A stretch of 64,000 nucleotides of DNA from the NCBI GenBank assembly GCA_024867545.1, contig JANFNE010000019.1, positions 930,001 through 994,000 on the forward strand, in the 5' to 3' direction. The notes under the pieces were generated by a model. The model searched no databases and was not told the DNA's origin. It was given only the letters and a program-made list of their open reading frames with translations. The translations under genes were made by a program, and so were the position numbers. Numbering within the stretch: the first letter of the stretch is position 1; each line of letters starts with the position of its first letter. This DNA comes from Phytopythium helicoides (lineage: Eukaryota > Oomycota > Peronosporomycetes > Pythiales > Pythiaceae). Shown in pieces: positions 30,213-39,811 of the stretch.

Positions 30213-30231
30213 TGCTCACTTCGCAATTCGC
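30213..30231 (+). promoter_or_regulatory. Oomycete Inr-FPR core promoter of FDH copy 1
   Basis: GCTCACTTCGCAATTCGC fits the initiator/FPR pair and lies 66 bp upstream of the ATG at 30297. It lies after the in-frame ATG at 30135, which is therefore not the start. Confidence 0.7.
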
Positions 30232-30296
30232 TTCGCTCCCAGCAGCCCAGCCGACCTCCAGTCCAGCAACACTCGCACCTCTCCACCTCGTCCGCC

Positions 30297-31466
30297 ATGT
30301 TCGCCGCCAAGAGCTTCTCGCTGGCCCGTGCGCTGGCCATGACTCCCGCTCGCCGAGGGTTCGCGTCCAAGCCGATCACAGAGCCCATCAAGGTGCTGTG
30401 CGCGCTGTACGAGGGCGGAGCCGCCGGCCGCGCCAACCCCAAGATCCTGGGCTGCGTCGAGAACGAGCTGGGCCTGCGCGAGTTCCTCGAGTCGCGTGGC
30501 CACGAGCTGATCGTGACGTCCGACAAGGACGGAGACGCGTCCGAGTTCGCGCGCCACCTGCCGACGGCTGACGTGGTCATCTCGCAGCCCTTCTGGCCCG
30601 CGTACCTGACGCGCGAGCGCATGGAGCGCGCTCCCAAGCTCAAGCTCGCCATCACAGCCGGCATCGGCTCGGACCACGTCGACCTGGCGGCTGCGTGCGA
30701 CCACAAGGTCACGGTCGCCGAGGTCACAGGCTCCAACGTCGTGAGCGTCGCCGAGCACGTCGTCATGCACATCCTGTCGCTCGTGCGCAACTACATGCCG
30801 GCGTACCAGCAGGTCATTAACGGCGAGTGGGACATCGCCGGCATCGCCAACCAGGCGTACGACCTCGAGGACAAGCACGTTGGCACGGTCGCCGCGGGTC
30901 GCATCGGCCTGCGCGTCATGCGCCGCCTCAAGCCCTTCGACGTCAAGTTGCACTACACGGACAAGCGTCGGCTGCCGGCCGAGGTCGAGAAGGAGCTCAA
31001 CGTGACGTTCCACGAGACGGTCGAGGACCTCGTCAAGCACTGCGACGTCGTGACCATCAACTGTCCGCTGCACCCGGAGACGGAGAACCTGTTTGACGCC
31101 AAGATGCTGAGCAAGATGAAGCGCGGCGCGTACCTTGTGAACACTGCTCGCGGCAAGATCGTGAACCGCGATGCTCTTGTGCACGCGCTCGAGTCGGGTC
31201 ACCTCGCTGGCTACGCTGGTGACGTGTGGTTCCCGCAGCCGGCTCCCAAGGACCACCCGTGGCGTAGCATGCCGCGTCACGCCATGACGCCACACTACTC
31301 GGGCACGACGCTCGATGCTCAGGCGCGGTACGCTGCTGGTACGCGCGAGATCCTGGAGAATTTCCTGGATGGTCACGACCAGAAGCCCGAGAACCTGATT
31401 GCGCACGACGGTGTGGTGGTGAGTCCGTCGTACACGCACGGAGACGCCACCTCTGGGTCGCTGTAA
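30297..31466 (+). CDS. FDH: NAD-dependent formate dehydrogenase, copy 1
   Basis: This 389-residue enzyme oxidises formate to CO2 with NAD+. The D-2-hydroxyacid dehydrogenase fold is plain: ITAGIGSDHVDL, NVVSVAEHVVMHILSLVRN, the dinucleotide loop AAGRIGLRVMRRLKPFDV, NTARGKIVNRDALVHALES with the active-site Arg, and the block GYAGDVWFPQPAPKDHPWR followed by MTPHYSGTTLDAQARYAAG with the catalytic His. The first 28 residues (MFAAKSFSLARALAMTPARR, then GFASK) form a mitochondrial presequence, as in plant and oomycete FDH. In the loop Gly is replaced by Ala (AAGRIG). An intact second copy with the same protein lies in the other palindrome arm, pointing towards this one. Confidence 0.95.
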   Translation: MFAAKSFSLARALAMTPARRGFASKPITEPIKVLCALYEGGAAGRANPKILGCVENELGLREFLESRGHELIVTSDKDGDASEFARHLPTADVVISQPFWPAYLTRERMERAPKLKLAITAGIGSDHVDLAAACDHKVTVAEVTGSNVVSVAEHVVMHILSLVRNYMPAYQQVINGEWDIAGIANQAYDLEDKHVGTVAAGRIGLRVMRRLKPFDVKLHYTDKRRLPAEVEKELNVTFHETVEDLVKHCDVVTINCPLHPETENLFDAKMLSKMKRGAYLVNTARGKIVNRDALVHALESGHLAGYAGDVWFPQPAPKDHPWRSMPRHAMTPHYSGTTLDAQARYAAGTREILENFLDGHDQKPENLIAHDGVVVSPSYTHGDATSGSL

Positions 31467-31598
31467 GGGACGATGTCAGCAGATGCAGCCGGTGTTTGGA
31501 AGTGTATGCCTGGTTTGATCTCACTTGCTTCGTGTATTGTGTCGGCACGTGAGCGTGGCGTTGTGTGTGAGGCGTGAAAGCTGAGCTGCCTCGTAATA

Positions 31599-32210
31599 GT
31601 CATGGCTCTTACCGCACGAATCGAAAACCAAGTTGAATAGCCTGGAATGATATTGAGGCATCAGTGACACTAAACTCATAGATGAGATAAATTGGATGCG
31701 CGAGGGTTTCTCGCTGACGGCACGGGCTTTCCAAATATATGACCCATCGATGTGTTCGAAGTGGCAAGCACTTGAGTTGTCATCGAGTCGAGTAGGTGAC
31801 CTTCACAACGCGCATCAGGTAAAAGCCGGTGAGAAACAGTGTGGCCTTGAAGGAGTCATTCAAACATGACAGAAGTCGTGGACGACGCAGGGCAATGTAA
31901 AATCGATCCCGCACCCAGAATTGTTGCCTCACTGTCCAGAGAACGGTGCTCGTCAATTGGCCATCAGGCGGATGCAGATCGGTGCCCGGCTAGGTCTGTG
32001 TTGAGCGTCATCGAAGACGACGGACGTTCCACTCTATGGACAACGGACCGACACTACACTGCACTGTACCGCAACGCCTTGTCGAGATAGCCGCTGCACC
32101 ATTTGCAAGACACAGCAGGTCATTTTCCACGATTCCGACGAAAAGGAGCGTCAACTCGACAATCTCACTAGGCCAAACATCGCTGCCCTCCGTCGCTTTT
32201 CTAGACAGCC
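31599..32210. other. Spacer inside palindrome 2 loop
   Basis: Nothing recognisable except a weak initiator-like TCACTAGGCCAAACAT near 32165, upstream of the START-FYVE gene. Confidence 0.4.
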
Positions 32211-33386
32211 ATGGCGAGATTCCCACTGGCGTCCAGGCCCTTCCCGCCGCTGCAGCTCTCCGAGCAGGACGAGGCCGCGCTCGAGGCGCTCGCCAGCGGC
32301 ATCGTCGCAGAAACTCTCGACGACTATGAACAGGTCTTCCTCCGTGACGGCGGCGTCATGAACCCGGCGAGATGGAAGCAGCTCAAGCGAACCGAGAACC
32401 TCGGCGTGTTCCAGGACCAGCTCAAGCGCACACACGACTCGTCGCTCAGCCGCAACGCCGCGCAGCTCGTCTGGTTCGGCACCATCGAGTGCGACCTGGA
32501 CGACCTCATGTTCGGCGTCGTCAACCAGACGGCCGAGATGGCCAAGATCAAGTCCACCTACGTCGTGGACTACGTCGCCGACTTCAGCCTGCTCGCCTCC
32601 ATCGTGCAGGCCACGGTCGACGACCCATTCCGCGGACTGCAGGTCAAGTGGGCCGTCAACGCAGGTCCTCCCGTCATGCAGCACGTCATCCGACCGCGAG
32701 ACTTTGTCTACCTCGAGGCCACGGGAATCACCCTGAGCTCGTCCAACGAGCGCATTGGGTACCATGTCATCAACTCGATCACGGTCCCAGGCGCACCGGA
32801 GCTGCACGACCTCAAGCTCGTGCGCGGCAACAACTCGCTGTACCACGTCTTCCGTCAGAAGAGTCCGGGCGTCGTCGAGGTCTATGTGAAGGCCTGCATC
32901 GACGTGCTGGGCGACATGCCGTCCAGCATGGCGACGTATGCGACCGCCGAAGCCGTCGCGTCCGTCAAGATGGTCGCCGTCTGTGCGCAGCTCAAGAAAC
33001 TCAACTACTTGCTCAGCAAGTCGACTGCCGCGAGGATGCATGGTCTCAGCAAGACTCCAGCTGCGAATGACCAAAGCTGCTGCGTGTGTCACAAGGATAT
33101 GGGTGGAATCTTGCGCTCTCGGCACTACTGCGAGGCTTGTGGCAGCCGTATGTGTTCTCGCTGCCGCATTCCGCGCAAGCTGAGCTTTTTGAACCGTGAA
33201 ACCCGTGCCGCCGTGCAACGTCAAGTCAACTTCTGTACTCGCTGTGTGCACGCCGCGAGTATGCTGAGCGGACTTGATATCGCTCGTGAGGAGCTGCAGT
33301 ATGGCAGCTCGTTTTCAGGCTATTTTGACGACCGACTGCTGCGCTCGGCATCCGAGGTTTCATCGTCTATCGAGGAGATGTGTTGA
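32211..33386 (+). CDS. START-FYVE zinc-finger protein, copy 1
   Basis: This 391-residue single-exon protein has a START-like lipid-binding domain at about residues 85-265 (VWFGTIECDLDDLMFGVV, then YVADFSLLASIV and GYHVINSITVPG). A FYVE-like zinc-binding domain follows at 290-345, with Cys at 290/291, 293, 307, 310, 315, 318, 342 and 345 and the central RSRHYCEACGSRMC, close to the RHHCRxCG of phosphoinositide-binding FYVE fingers. The WxxD motif is absent and the basic patch is weak, so PI3P binding is uncertain. Such fusions are greatly expanded in oomycetes. The gene sits alone in the loop of palindrome 2, flanked by two convergent FDH genes. A near copy lies 8.84 kb downstream in the same orientation. 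Confidence 0.9.
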   Translation: MARFPLASRPFPPLQLSEQDEAALEALASGIVAETLDDYEQVFLRDGGVMNPARWKQLKRTENLGVFQDQLKRTHDSSLSRNAAQLVWFGTIECDLDDLMFGVVNQTAEMAKIKSTYVVDYVADFSLLASIVQATVDDPFRGLQVKWAVNAGPPVMQHVIRPRDFVYLEATGITLSSSNERIGYHVINSITVPGAPELHDLKLVRGNNSLYHVFRQKSPGVVEVYVKACIDVLGDMPSSMATYATAEAVASVKMVAVCAQLKKLNYLLSKSTAARMHGLSKTPAANDQSCCVCHKDMGGILRSRHYCEACGSRMCSRCRIPRKLSFLNRETRAAVQRQVNFCTRCVHAASMLSGLDIAREELQYGSSFSGYFDDRLLRSASEVSSSIEEMC

Positions 33387-33714
33387 GATGTACATTTGAT
33401 CTGTCGTGTTGGTGATTGAGAGCGGATTGTTGATCCATAGAATCGAACGCGAGGTCAATCACACCGAAGTGGTAGCGCCATTTGGCGCAAGAGCGAAACA
33501 ATTCCAACACCCCATAAATACCGTCGCGAGTTATAAACCTGGAGGTCTCTGGACGGTGAGGGCATCAGCCTGAGCGTATTCATCCATGAACTTCGCACTC
33601 GATCGATCCCTGTTGAACATCAATGGCTCAGTCACTCATTTACTCTGTTGTCGTCAACTGCATTTTTATCTTGACTAAAAGTCCAAGTGTTCTTGAAGCA
33701 AAAAGATAATGGGA
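33387..33714. other. Spacer inside palindrome 2 loop
   Basis: AT-richer 3' region of the START-FYVE gene; nothing else seen. Confidence 0.4.
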
Positions 33715-33848
33715 TATTACGAGGCAGCTCAGCTTTCACGCCTCACACACAACGCCACGCTCACGTGCCGACACAATACACGAGAAGCAAGCGAGATCAA
33801 ACCAGGCATACACTTCCAAACACCGGCTGCATCTGCTGACATCGTCCC

Positions 33849-35018
33849 TTACAGCGACCCAGAGGTGGCGTCTCCGTGCGTGTACGACGGACTCACCACC
33901 ACACCGTCGTGCGCAATCAGGTTCTCGGGCTTCTGGTCGTGACCATCCAGGAAATTCTCCAGGATCTCGCGCGTACCAGCAGCGTACCGTGCCTGAGCAT
34001 CGAGCGTCGTGCCCGAGTAGTGTGGCGTCATGGCGTGACGCGGCATGCTACGCCACGGGTGGTCCTTGGGAGCCGGCTGCGGGAACCACACGTCACCAGC
34101 GTAGCCAGCGAGGTGACCCGACTCGAGCGCGTGCACAAGAGCATCGCGGTTCACGATCTTGCCGCGAGCAGTGTTCACAAGGTACGCGCCGCGCTTCATC
34201 TTGCTCAGCATCTTGGCGTCAAACAGGTTCTCCGTCTCCGGGTGCAGCGGACAGTTGATGGTCACGACGTCGCAGTGCTTGACGAGGTCCTCGACCGTCT
34301 CGTGGAACGTCACGTTGAGCTCCTTCTCGACCTCGGCCGGCAGCCGACGCTTGTCCGTGTAGTGCAACTTGACGTCGAAGGGCTTGAGGCGGCGCATGAC
34401 GCGCAGGCCGATGCGACCCGCGGCGACCGTGCCAACGTGCTTGTCCTCGAGGTCGTACGCCTGGTTGGCGATGCCGGCGATGTCCCACTCGCCGTTAATG
34501 ACCTGCTGGTACGCCGGCATGTAGTTGCGCACGAGCGACAGGATGTGCATGACGACGTGCTCGGCGACGCTCACGACGTTGGAGCCTGTGACCTCGGCGA
34601 CCGTGACCTTGTGGTCGCACGCAGCCGCCAGGTCGACGTGGTCCGAGCCGATGCCGGCTGTGATGGCGAGCTTGAGCTTGGGAGCGCGCTCCATGCGCTC
34701 GCGCGTCAGGTACGCGGGCCAGAAGGGCTGCGAGATGACCACGTCAGCCGTCGGCAGGTGGCGCGCGAACTCGGACGCGTCTCCGTCCTTGTCGGACGTC
34801 ACGATCAGCTCGTGGCCACGCGACTCGAGGAACTCGCGCAGGCCCAGCTCGTTCTCGACGCAGCCCAGGATCTTGGGGTTGGCGCGGCCGGCGGCTCCGC
34901 CCTCGTACAGCGCGCACAGCACCTTGATGGGCTCTGTGATCGGCTTGGACGCGAACCCTCGGCGAGCGGGAGTCATGGCCAGCGCACGGGCCAGCGAGAA
35001 GCTCTTGGCGGCGAACAT
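33849..35018 (-). CDS. FDH: NAD-dependent formate dehydrogenase, copy 2
   Basis: Mirror copy of the gene at 30297-31466, pairing exactly by 65315-i, with a 389-residue product that appears identical to copy 1. All active-site blocks and the mitochondrial presequence are kept, and the core promoter is duplicated too (35084-35102), so both copies should be expressed. The two genes converge on the START-FYVE gene in the loop. Identity this high over arms and flanks points to very recent duplication or continuing gene conversion. Confidence 0.95.
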   Translation of the reverse strand: MFAAKSFSLARALAMTPARRGFASKPITEPIKVLCALYEGGAAGRANPKILGCVENELGLREFLESRGHELIVTSDKDGDASEFARHLPTADVVISQPFWPAYLTRERMERAPKLKLAITAGIGSDHVDLAAACDHKVTVAEVTGSNVVSVAEHVVMHILSLVRNYMPAYQQVINGEWDIAGIANQAYDLEDKHVGTVAAGRIGLRVMRRLKPFDVKLHYTDKRRLPAEVEKELNVTFHETVEDLVKHCDVVTINCPLHPETENLFDAKMLSKMKRGAYLVNTARGKIVNRDALVHALESGHLAGYAGDVWFPQPAPKDHPWRSMPRHAMTPHYSGTTLDAQARYAAGTREILENFLDGHDQKPENLIAHDGVVVSPSYTHGDATSGSL

Positions 35019-35083
35019 GGCGGACGAGGTGGAGAGGTGCGAGTGTTGCTGGACTGGAGGTCGGCTGGGCTGCTGGGAGCGAA

Positions 35084-35102
35084 GCGAATTGCGAAGTGAG
35101 CA
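35084..35102 (-). promoter_or_regulatory. Oomycete Inr-FPR core promoter of FDH copy 2
   Basis: Mirror image of 30213-30231, 66 bp upstream of the start at 35018. Confidence 0.7.
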
Positions 35103-35731
35103 GGTGGGCTCGAGGCGCTCGCGGAGCTCCAGCGGGTTGACAACTCCATCGGGACGGTCTTGGGTCTCGGACGCTGCCACCCATCACCGAAGCTAGGACT
35201 GACGACGGTGGTGGCATTGAGGAGCATGCCTCTCCTGGCGTCGGTCGGTCGACGTCACTGACGGTCTCCTTGGAGCTCATTTGCACCGGCCAAAAGGGAT
35301 AGAAGCGCGTGCTGCTTGAAGGTGGCGGCTCGTGGCGGTCGAGTCGGTTTTGACTTGGTGAGAGTATGCTCGTAACCGACCGACATGGCCACTGTGCCGG
35401 CTTCAAGTACCGAGTCCATAGTGAGCGCAAGATGTTTCAGCCGTTACGGTCGACTCACCACCGACCGACCAAGCGGACCGACACTTCAAAGAGGATGGAC
35501 TCGGCGGTCGGTCTCCTCGCTTGTCGACTTGTAGACATCAGGACTGCGCTGTGCGGTGGAGGTGTAACTGTATTGGCGTGAAGCTCCTGCTGCCTGCCAG
35601 CCTACCAACGTGCCTTCTTGCCTGCATGGTGACCGAGATGGAGCTGTAAGCGGCGCAAACGCAAGGCTGACCGCAGTAGGAGATGTAACGAGTGCTTTCA
35701 TGGTCGTCGCAGATGAGAGTGAAGGGATTCA

Positions 35732-36394
35732 TCACCCACTTTCCAATTCATGTTTGCCATGGTTGTAGCCGCATCATCATCATTTGTGACGACACAAGGC
35801 TACCACCGAGAGTCGCTCGATTCGCGATTCGGCGCTGCTAGCTCTTTTGCTTTCATCGTCGTTGCAGACGAAAGCGATTGACTTTGAGATTTGCTGCAGT
35901 CATTTCCGCCATCTTGCAGCGGGTAAAATGCCTCGATGCTGTAGCTGAGGCGAATGGTTGATCGCTCGCTAGAGGCGGCGCGACTCGTTGACTTCCAGGA
36001 CTGGTAGTGATGCTCTTCATCGATGCAATCTCCAGAGCAAACAGAAGAAAGTCATGGCGACAAACTCAGTGTTCGAGCAGCTTTATTTCTCTTTCTAGAA
36101 GCTCATCAACAACAGGCACTTGCGGCGGCAACGAGCTTACAGTTCGTTGGCGAGACAAGTGCGTGTTCGATCACCTCCAGATCGCTTCCTAAACGCTCAT
36201 CAACAGCAGGTTTTCGCAGTGAAATCGCGGGAACAGCCCGTCGAGGTACTCGATCAGCTCTGCTTCGGTCACTAGCAGCTCATCCCAACAGGCATTCGTG
36301 GTGGCAACGAGCTCAAAGCCCGTCGGCGCAACGAATACGTGTTCGGACAGCTCCAGCTCTCTCGGTAGAAGCCCATCAGCCTTTGTGTTCATGC
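35732..36394. other. Intergenic spacer
   Basis: No supported gene. CTTTCATNGTCGTYGCAGAYGARAG occurs at about 35697 and again at about 35850, a small duplicated piece just outside palindrome 2. Confidence 0.4.
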
Positions 36395-37348
36395 TCACAG
36401 TCCTTTGATATCCACGCCTCCAAGGCGTCCGGAAGCGTAGCCACCCGCGCGGTTCTGGGCGTTGCCGAGGTCGGTCTCTCCTCCCGCCGCGGCGACGCCA
36501 GCCTCGCGCTCGACGCGGTCGTCCATCTGCAGCTCCTCGCGCAGCCAGTTCTCGACGGTGCGGTACATGGGGATCTTGGCTCCGCTGGCGTCGCGCGTGC
36601 AGTCGTCGATGGGTCCGTAGTAGCCGACGGTGCCCTGGCGGACGTAGAGCACGTGGGTGGCCCACACGTCGGTGCCGTCAAAGATGTGCGTGGCGAGCAG
36701 CACGGTTGCGCCACGGGTCTCCGTCTCCTCCTTGAGGAATGCAAGCACGTTCTCGCGCGAGATGATGTCGAGCATGCCGAGCACCTCGTCGAGGATAATG
36801 AGCTCGGAGGGCCGGATGAGCGCGAGGAAGAGCTGCACGCGGCGGCGTTGGCCGTCCGACAAGCGGTGCAGGCGCCACTTTGGGTCGATGCGCAGCACGC
36901 GCAGCAGCTTGTCTCGGCGCTCTGGGAACTCGCTCTGCAGCTTGACCATCATCTCGTCGATGGCCAGATCGGCCGAGTAGGCCATGGCGTGCGACGCGAA
37001 TGCCACGGCGCGCGTGCCCCAGTCGGCGCTCACGAACGCGCGCCGCAGGTTGAGCGTCGTGTCGCGGAACGCGTCGCGGCCGAACAGCAGCGCCGAGTCG
37101 TCCGCCACCAGGTGCTTTCCTGCCAGCACGCCCAGCAGCGTGCTCTTGCCCGCGCCGTTGCCGCCCACCACGAGCACGCGCTGCGCTCTGCCCACGGTCG
37201 CCGACAGGTCGCGCAGCACGCGGTCGTCCGCGCCGCTCGCCTCGTACTGCAGGCGGTTGAGCAGCTGCCCGCCCGGCGTCACCTTGGCGAACGTAAAGTC
37301 CAAGTGCGAGAGCTGCACGGGCGTGTCGGCGAGCGAGGGGTCGGCCAT
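36395..37348 (-). CDS. CAF16: CAF16-like soluble ABC ATPase
   Basis: This 317-residue protein is a single ABC ATPase domain without membrane helices. The Walker A motif GGNGAGKST is at residues 62-70, the signature LSDGQRRRVQ at 163-172, Walker B LIILDEV at 183-189, and the H-loop His in ATHIFDG at 221. The unusual signature SDGQRRRVQ and the block FLKEETETRGATVLLATHIF match yeast Caf16, a partner of the CCR4-NOT complex that works in the cytosol or nucleus on transcription and mRNA turnover. The ATG at 37348 is preferred to the in-frame one at 37450, because the upstream 34 residues look unlike the family and a weak initiator (TCAGTCGCCAATCTTCG) lies between them near 37390. Confidence 0.9.
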   Translation of the reverse strand: MADPSLADTPVQLSHLDFTFAKVTPGGQLLNRLQYEASGADDRVLRDLSATVGRAQRVLVVGGNGAGKSTLLGVLAGKHLVADDSALLFGRDAFRDTTLNLRRAFVSADWGTRAVAFASHAMAYSADLAIDEMMVKLQSEFPERRDKLLRVLRIDPKWRLHRLSDGQRRRVQLFLALIRPSELIILDEVLGMLDIISRENVLAFLKEETETRGATVLLATHIFDGTDVWATHVLYVRQGTVGYYGPIDDCTRDASGAKIPMYRTVENWLREELQMDDRVEREAGVAAAGGETDLGNAQNRAGGYASGRLGGVDIKGL

Positions 37349-37883
37349 TGAGGACGGAGAAAAGGGAGCAAATGCGAGGAAGCGCGAAGATTGGCGACTG
37401 ACGGAGGAATGCGCAGGTTTCAGGATGGAGCGGAGCTCCTTCGTGTTCATTGGCGACCATCACTCGTGGCGGGTGAGCGGGTGGAGCACGTCGAGCGTCG
37501 GGAGCTCGTGGCGGAGCGAGCAGAGGTCGTGGCGATGCAGTTTATTGCGTTAGTGCTGCATCCTGTTTGGTTTGGTGGCGTGATTGGTCTGGTGTGAAAG
37601 TGACGAGTAGGGCGAGATGAAGAGTGGTTGATCGTTGCTCTGCTGCGCCAACATGGGCACCTCGGCTTCTCACACTGAAAAGTCAGTAAAACTAAATCCA
37701 TCGCTTTCTGCTCATGGCGTGCAATACGCTCGTCCTGTTGCTTAGAAAACGTGAAAAAGCGCTGGCGTCGGAAGCTCAGACGCAACCTCCGCGCGGCATT
37801 ATAGCTTAGTGACAAAATGGATCCATCGACATTCTCCAACGCGTCGCCCCGCGTGATCCGACGCGACACGTTCGGAAACGCTG
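37349..37883. other. Intergenic spacer
   Basis: Upstream region of the CAF16-like gene and 3' region of the TOG gene, which is transcribed in the same direction; nothing else seen. Confidence 0.4.
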
Positions 37884-39519
37884 CTATAAGGACGACGCCA
37901 CGTCCGCGCTCGATGATGAAGGAGCTGCGGGTCCGGATGGTATCGGCGCTGCGACAACGACCACGGGCACGTCGTCTCCCGAGTTCCCGCCCGCAGGTAG
38001 ACCCTTTGCCTTCTTCATTTGCATCATGCGCTCACGAATACTAGGCCTGCCCTTGGGTCCAGCCGGCTTTTTGCGCTCTTCGGATGCTCGAAGCACGTCG
38101 AATTGAGCGCCACCCGTCAGCTGTGCCTTGGCCAAAGCAACGAATGCTGTGTCCTGTTGCAAAGGAAGAAGTATAAGACGTCAGTGCTCACTCAAAAGAA
38201 ATCGAAATCAGCTAAGGAACGCACCCCAATGGTCTTGCGCGTGTACTGGAGAGCCCTCCTTGCGTGCGCCTTGCACTCGACGACCTTGCAGTTGAGGAAC
38301 GCAGCCATCTCTTCGAGGAATATCTGGTGAGTTTCGGTGACAAATGTCTTGAGATGGTCTTTATCCATGGCCTGGATGCACTTGGTTGCATACACCCCAG
38401 CCTGTTGCGACGATGAACGTCAGATGCTTGAAAACGCATGGGCTCGGTACGGGAGAGGGGCACTTACCACGCTCACGGCTTGAGGGTTCTTGTCGCCTGA
38501 TGTCTGCAAGAGTGTCTCTAACAGCGACGCGTTTGAAACGACTTGCACTGTCGTGTCGAGCACCTGTGAGCAACGTAGCGTAGTCCAGATGGTTGGTGAA
38601 TCGCGATCGACTGGTGATTGACAAAATTGCATACGAACCTCTTTTGCTGCGTCTCGAATGAACTGCTTCTCATTGCACGCTCGCTGGATGAGCAGAGGGA
38701 CAATGGTGTCTACACGGACAAGCCTACCAATTAGCAAACGTCAAGGCTACCAGTTAAGCAGCGACCGCATACCAAAGTGCTCGGAAATGTCGGTCGGAAG
38801 GGCCCGAATGAGGTCTTCTACGCACAACACGGCGTTGCGGGACATGGCCGATCGCAGACTCGAGACAGACGGCAGCACAAGCAGCGAAAGCGCGCGAGCC
38901 CTGCACGAACACCAGAGGTAAGCAACTACACTCACGAATGCCAATCAAGACATACGTACAGGCGCTGCTGGATCTCCTGCGTGTGGTGGATCGCGAGCCT
39001 CCGCACCGAGTCGACCGCGTGGTACTGCATTCCCCACGACACGTCGTCGTCGCCTTGCTCCTGTCCCTTGAGCAGCGCGAGCAGCTCGTCCAGCTGCTTC
39101 AGCTCCTGCTCGAGGTCTGCGCTGGGCTGGAACTCGTCGCTCGTGAGCACGTTGACGAGGAACAGGTCTCCCTCCGGCGCGCCGTCCATCTGCTTCTCCT
39201 CGCTGTCCACGACCACGACGTTCTCCTTGTTGTCCGTCGCGTCGACGCTGCCCGCGGGAGTGGACGCCGCGGTGGACGCCAGCTCGTCCTCTCTGCAGTC
39301 TTGAGCTGCGAGGCCTGCAGCAGCAGCCGCCTCGCCTGCGTCCGAGCGCGCCATACGGCGCTGGCGCTTGACCGGCGGTCGGCGCGCGGCCGCCGCGTGC
39401 TCCTGCAGGACGCGCGCTCGCTCGTCCGTGGCGCTGGCTCCTCTGGGCGCGTCCGCCTCGCTCGCCGGTTGCTCTGGGGACCGCGGACGCGGCTTGTGCG
39501 CGGGCCTGGGCGACGTCAT
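37884..39519 (-). CDS. TOG/CLASP-type HEAT-repeat protein, six exons
   Basis: Six exons fit GT-AG rules and keep the frame: 39519-38960, 38900-38773, 38709-38639, 38563-38468, 38401-38225 and 38153-37884 (introns of 59-75 nt), about 433 residues. The first exon encodes a disordered N terminus (Pro/Arg/Ala-rich, then acidic) and the start of the folded region (YHAVDSVRRLAIHHTQEIQQ). The next exons give paired helices typical of TOG or CLASP N-terminal domains: ARALSLLVLPSVSSLRSAMS, IVPLLIQRACNEKQFIRDAA, SLLETLLQTSGDKNPQAV, TKCIQAMD and CKAHARRALQYTRKTIG. Such domains bind tubulin and regulate microtubule growth, often in cilia. The C-terminal 60 residues are basic, then Ser/Ala-rich. The start is uncertain: an in-frame ATG at 39822 would add 101 residues. 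The intron 38564-38638 is a multiple of three and might be retained. Confidence 0.7.
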
Positions 39520-39792
39520 GCAGCCGTCCGTCGCAACCGACGGCGACGGAGACAGCAGCCGAGCGCTGGCCGAAACGCGCGCTGTGCTCGGCGCCCGAGC
39601 GCCGGAGCTGCGCGAGCTGCGCGAGCGGCGCCTCGCGGTCCTCAGGGAGCAGCAGGCGGCGCCCAGCGGCGTCGGGCGGCGGCAGCAGGCGGCGGCGGCG
39701 ACCGGCGCGCCAGTCGACTCGTCCACCGACCGCCGCGGTCGTTCCAGGAAGGAAATGCGCGCGGCACACTGTCTTCCTGCGAACCGATACTT

Positions 39793-39811
39793 GACCGGTA
39801 TGGAACCGGTA
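39793..39811. promoter_or_regulatory. Two ACCGGT motifs upstream of the TOG gene
   Basis: GACCGGTATGGAACCGGTAG has cores at 39794-39799 and 39805-39810, about 40 bp upstream of an initiator-like GCATTTCC (minus strand, near 39755). Confidence 0.4.

Larger units (their letters stand above)
29584..31598 (+). repeat. Palindrome 2, left arm
   Basis: About 2.0 kb repeated in reverse complement at 33715-35731 (i pairs with 65315-i through the gene). The arm contains the whole formate dehydrogenase gene with promoter and about 580 bp of upstream DNA. Confidence 0.97.
33715..35731 (-). repeat. Palindrome 2, right arm
   Basis: Reverse complement of 29584-31598. In the coding part only isolated synonymous changes are seen, for example GCG/GCA in the codon before CGGTAC near 33990. 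Confidence 0.97.

Noticed and set aside
30216..31439. 407-codon ORF antisense to formate dehydrogenase
   Set aside because: A shadow of the GC-rich FDH codons; composition is Arg/Val/His-rich with no domain. The same holds for long antisense ORFs at 3088-3882, 32151-33251, 41024-42088 and 62099-63550.
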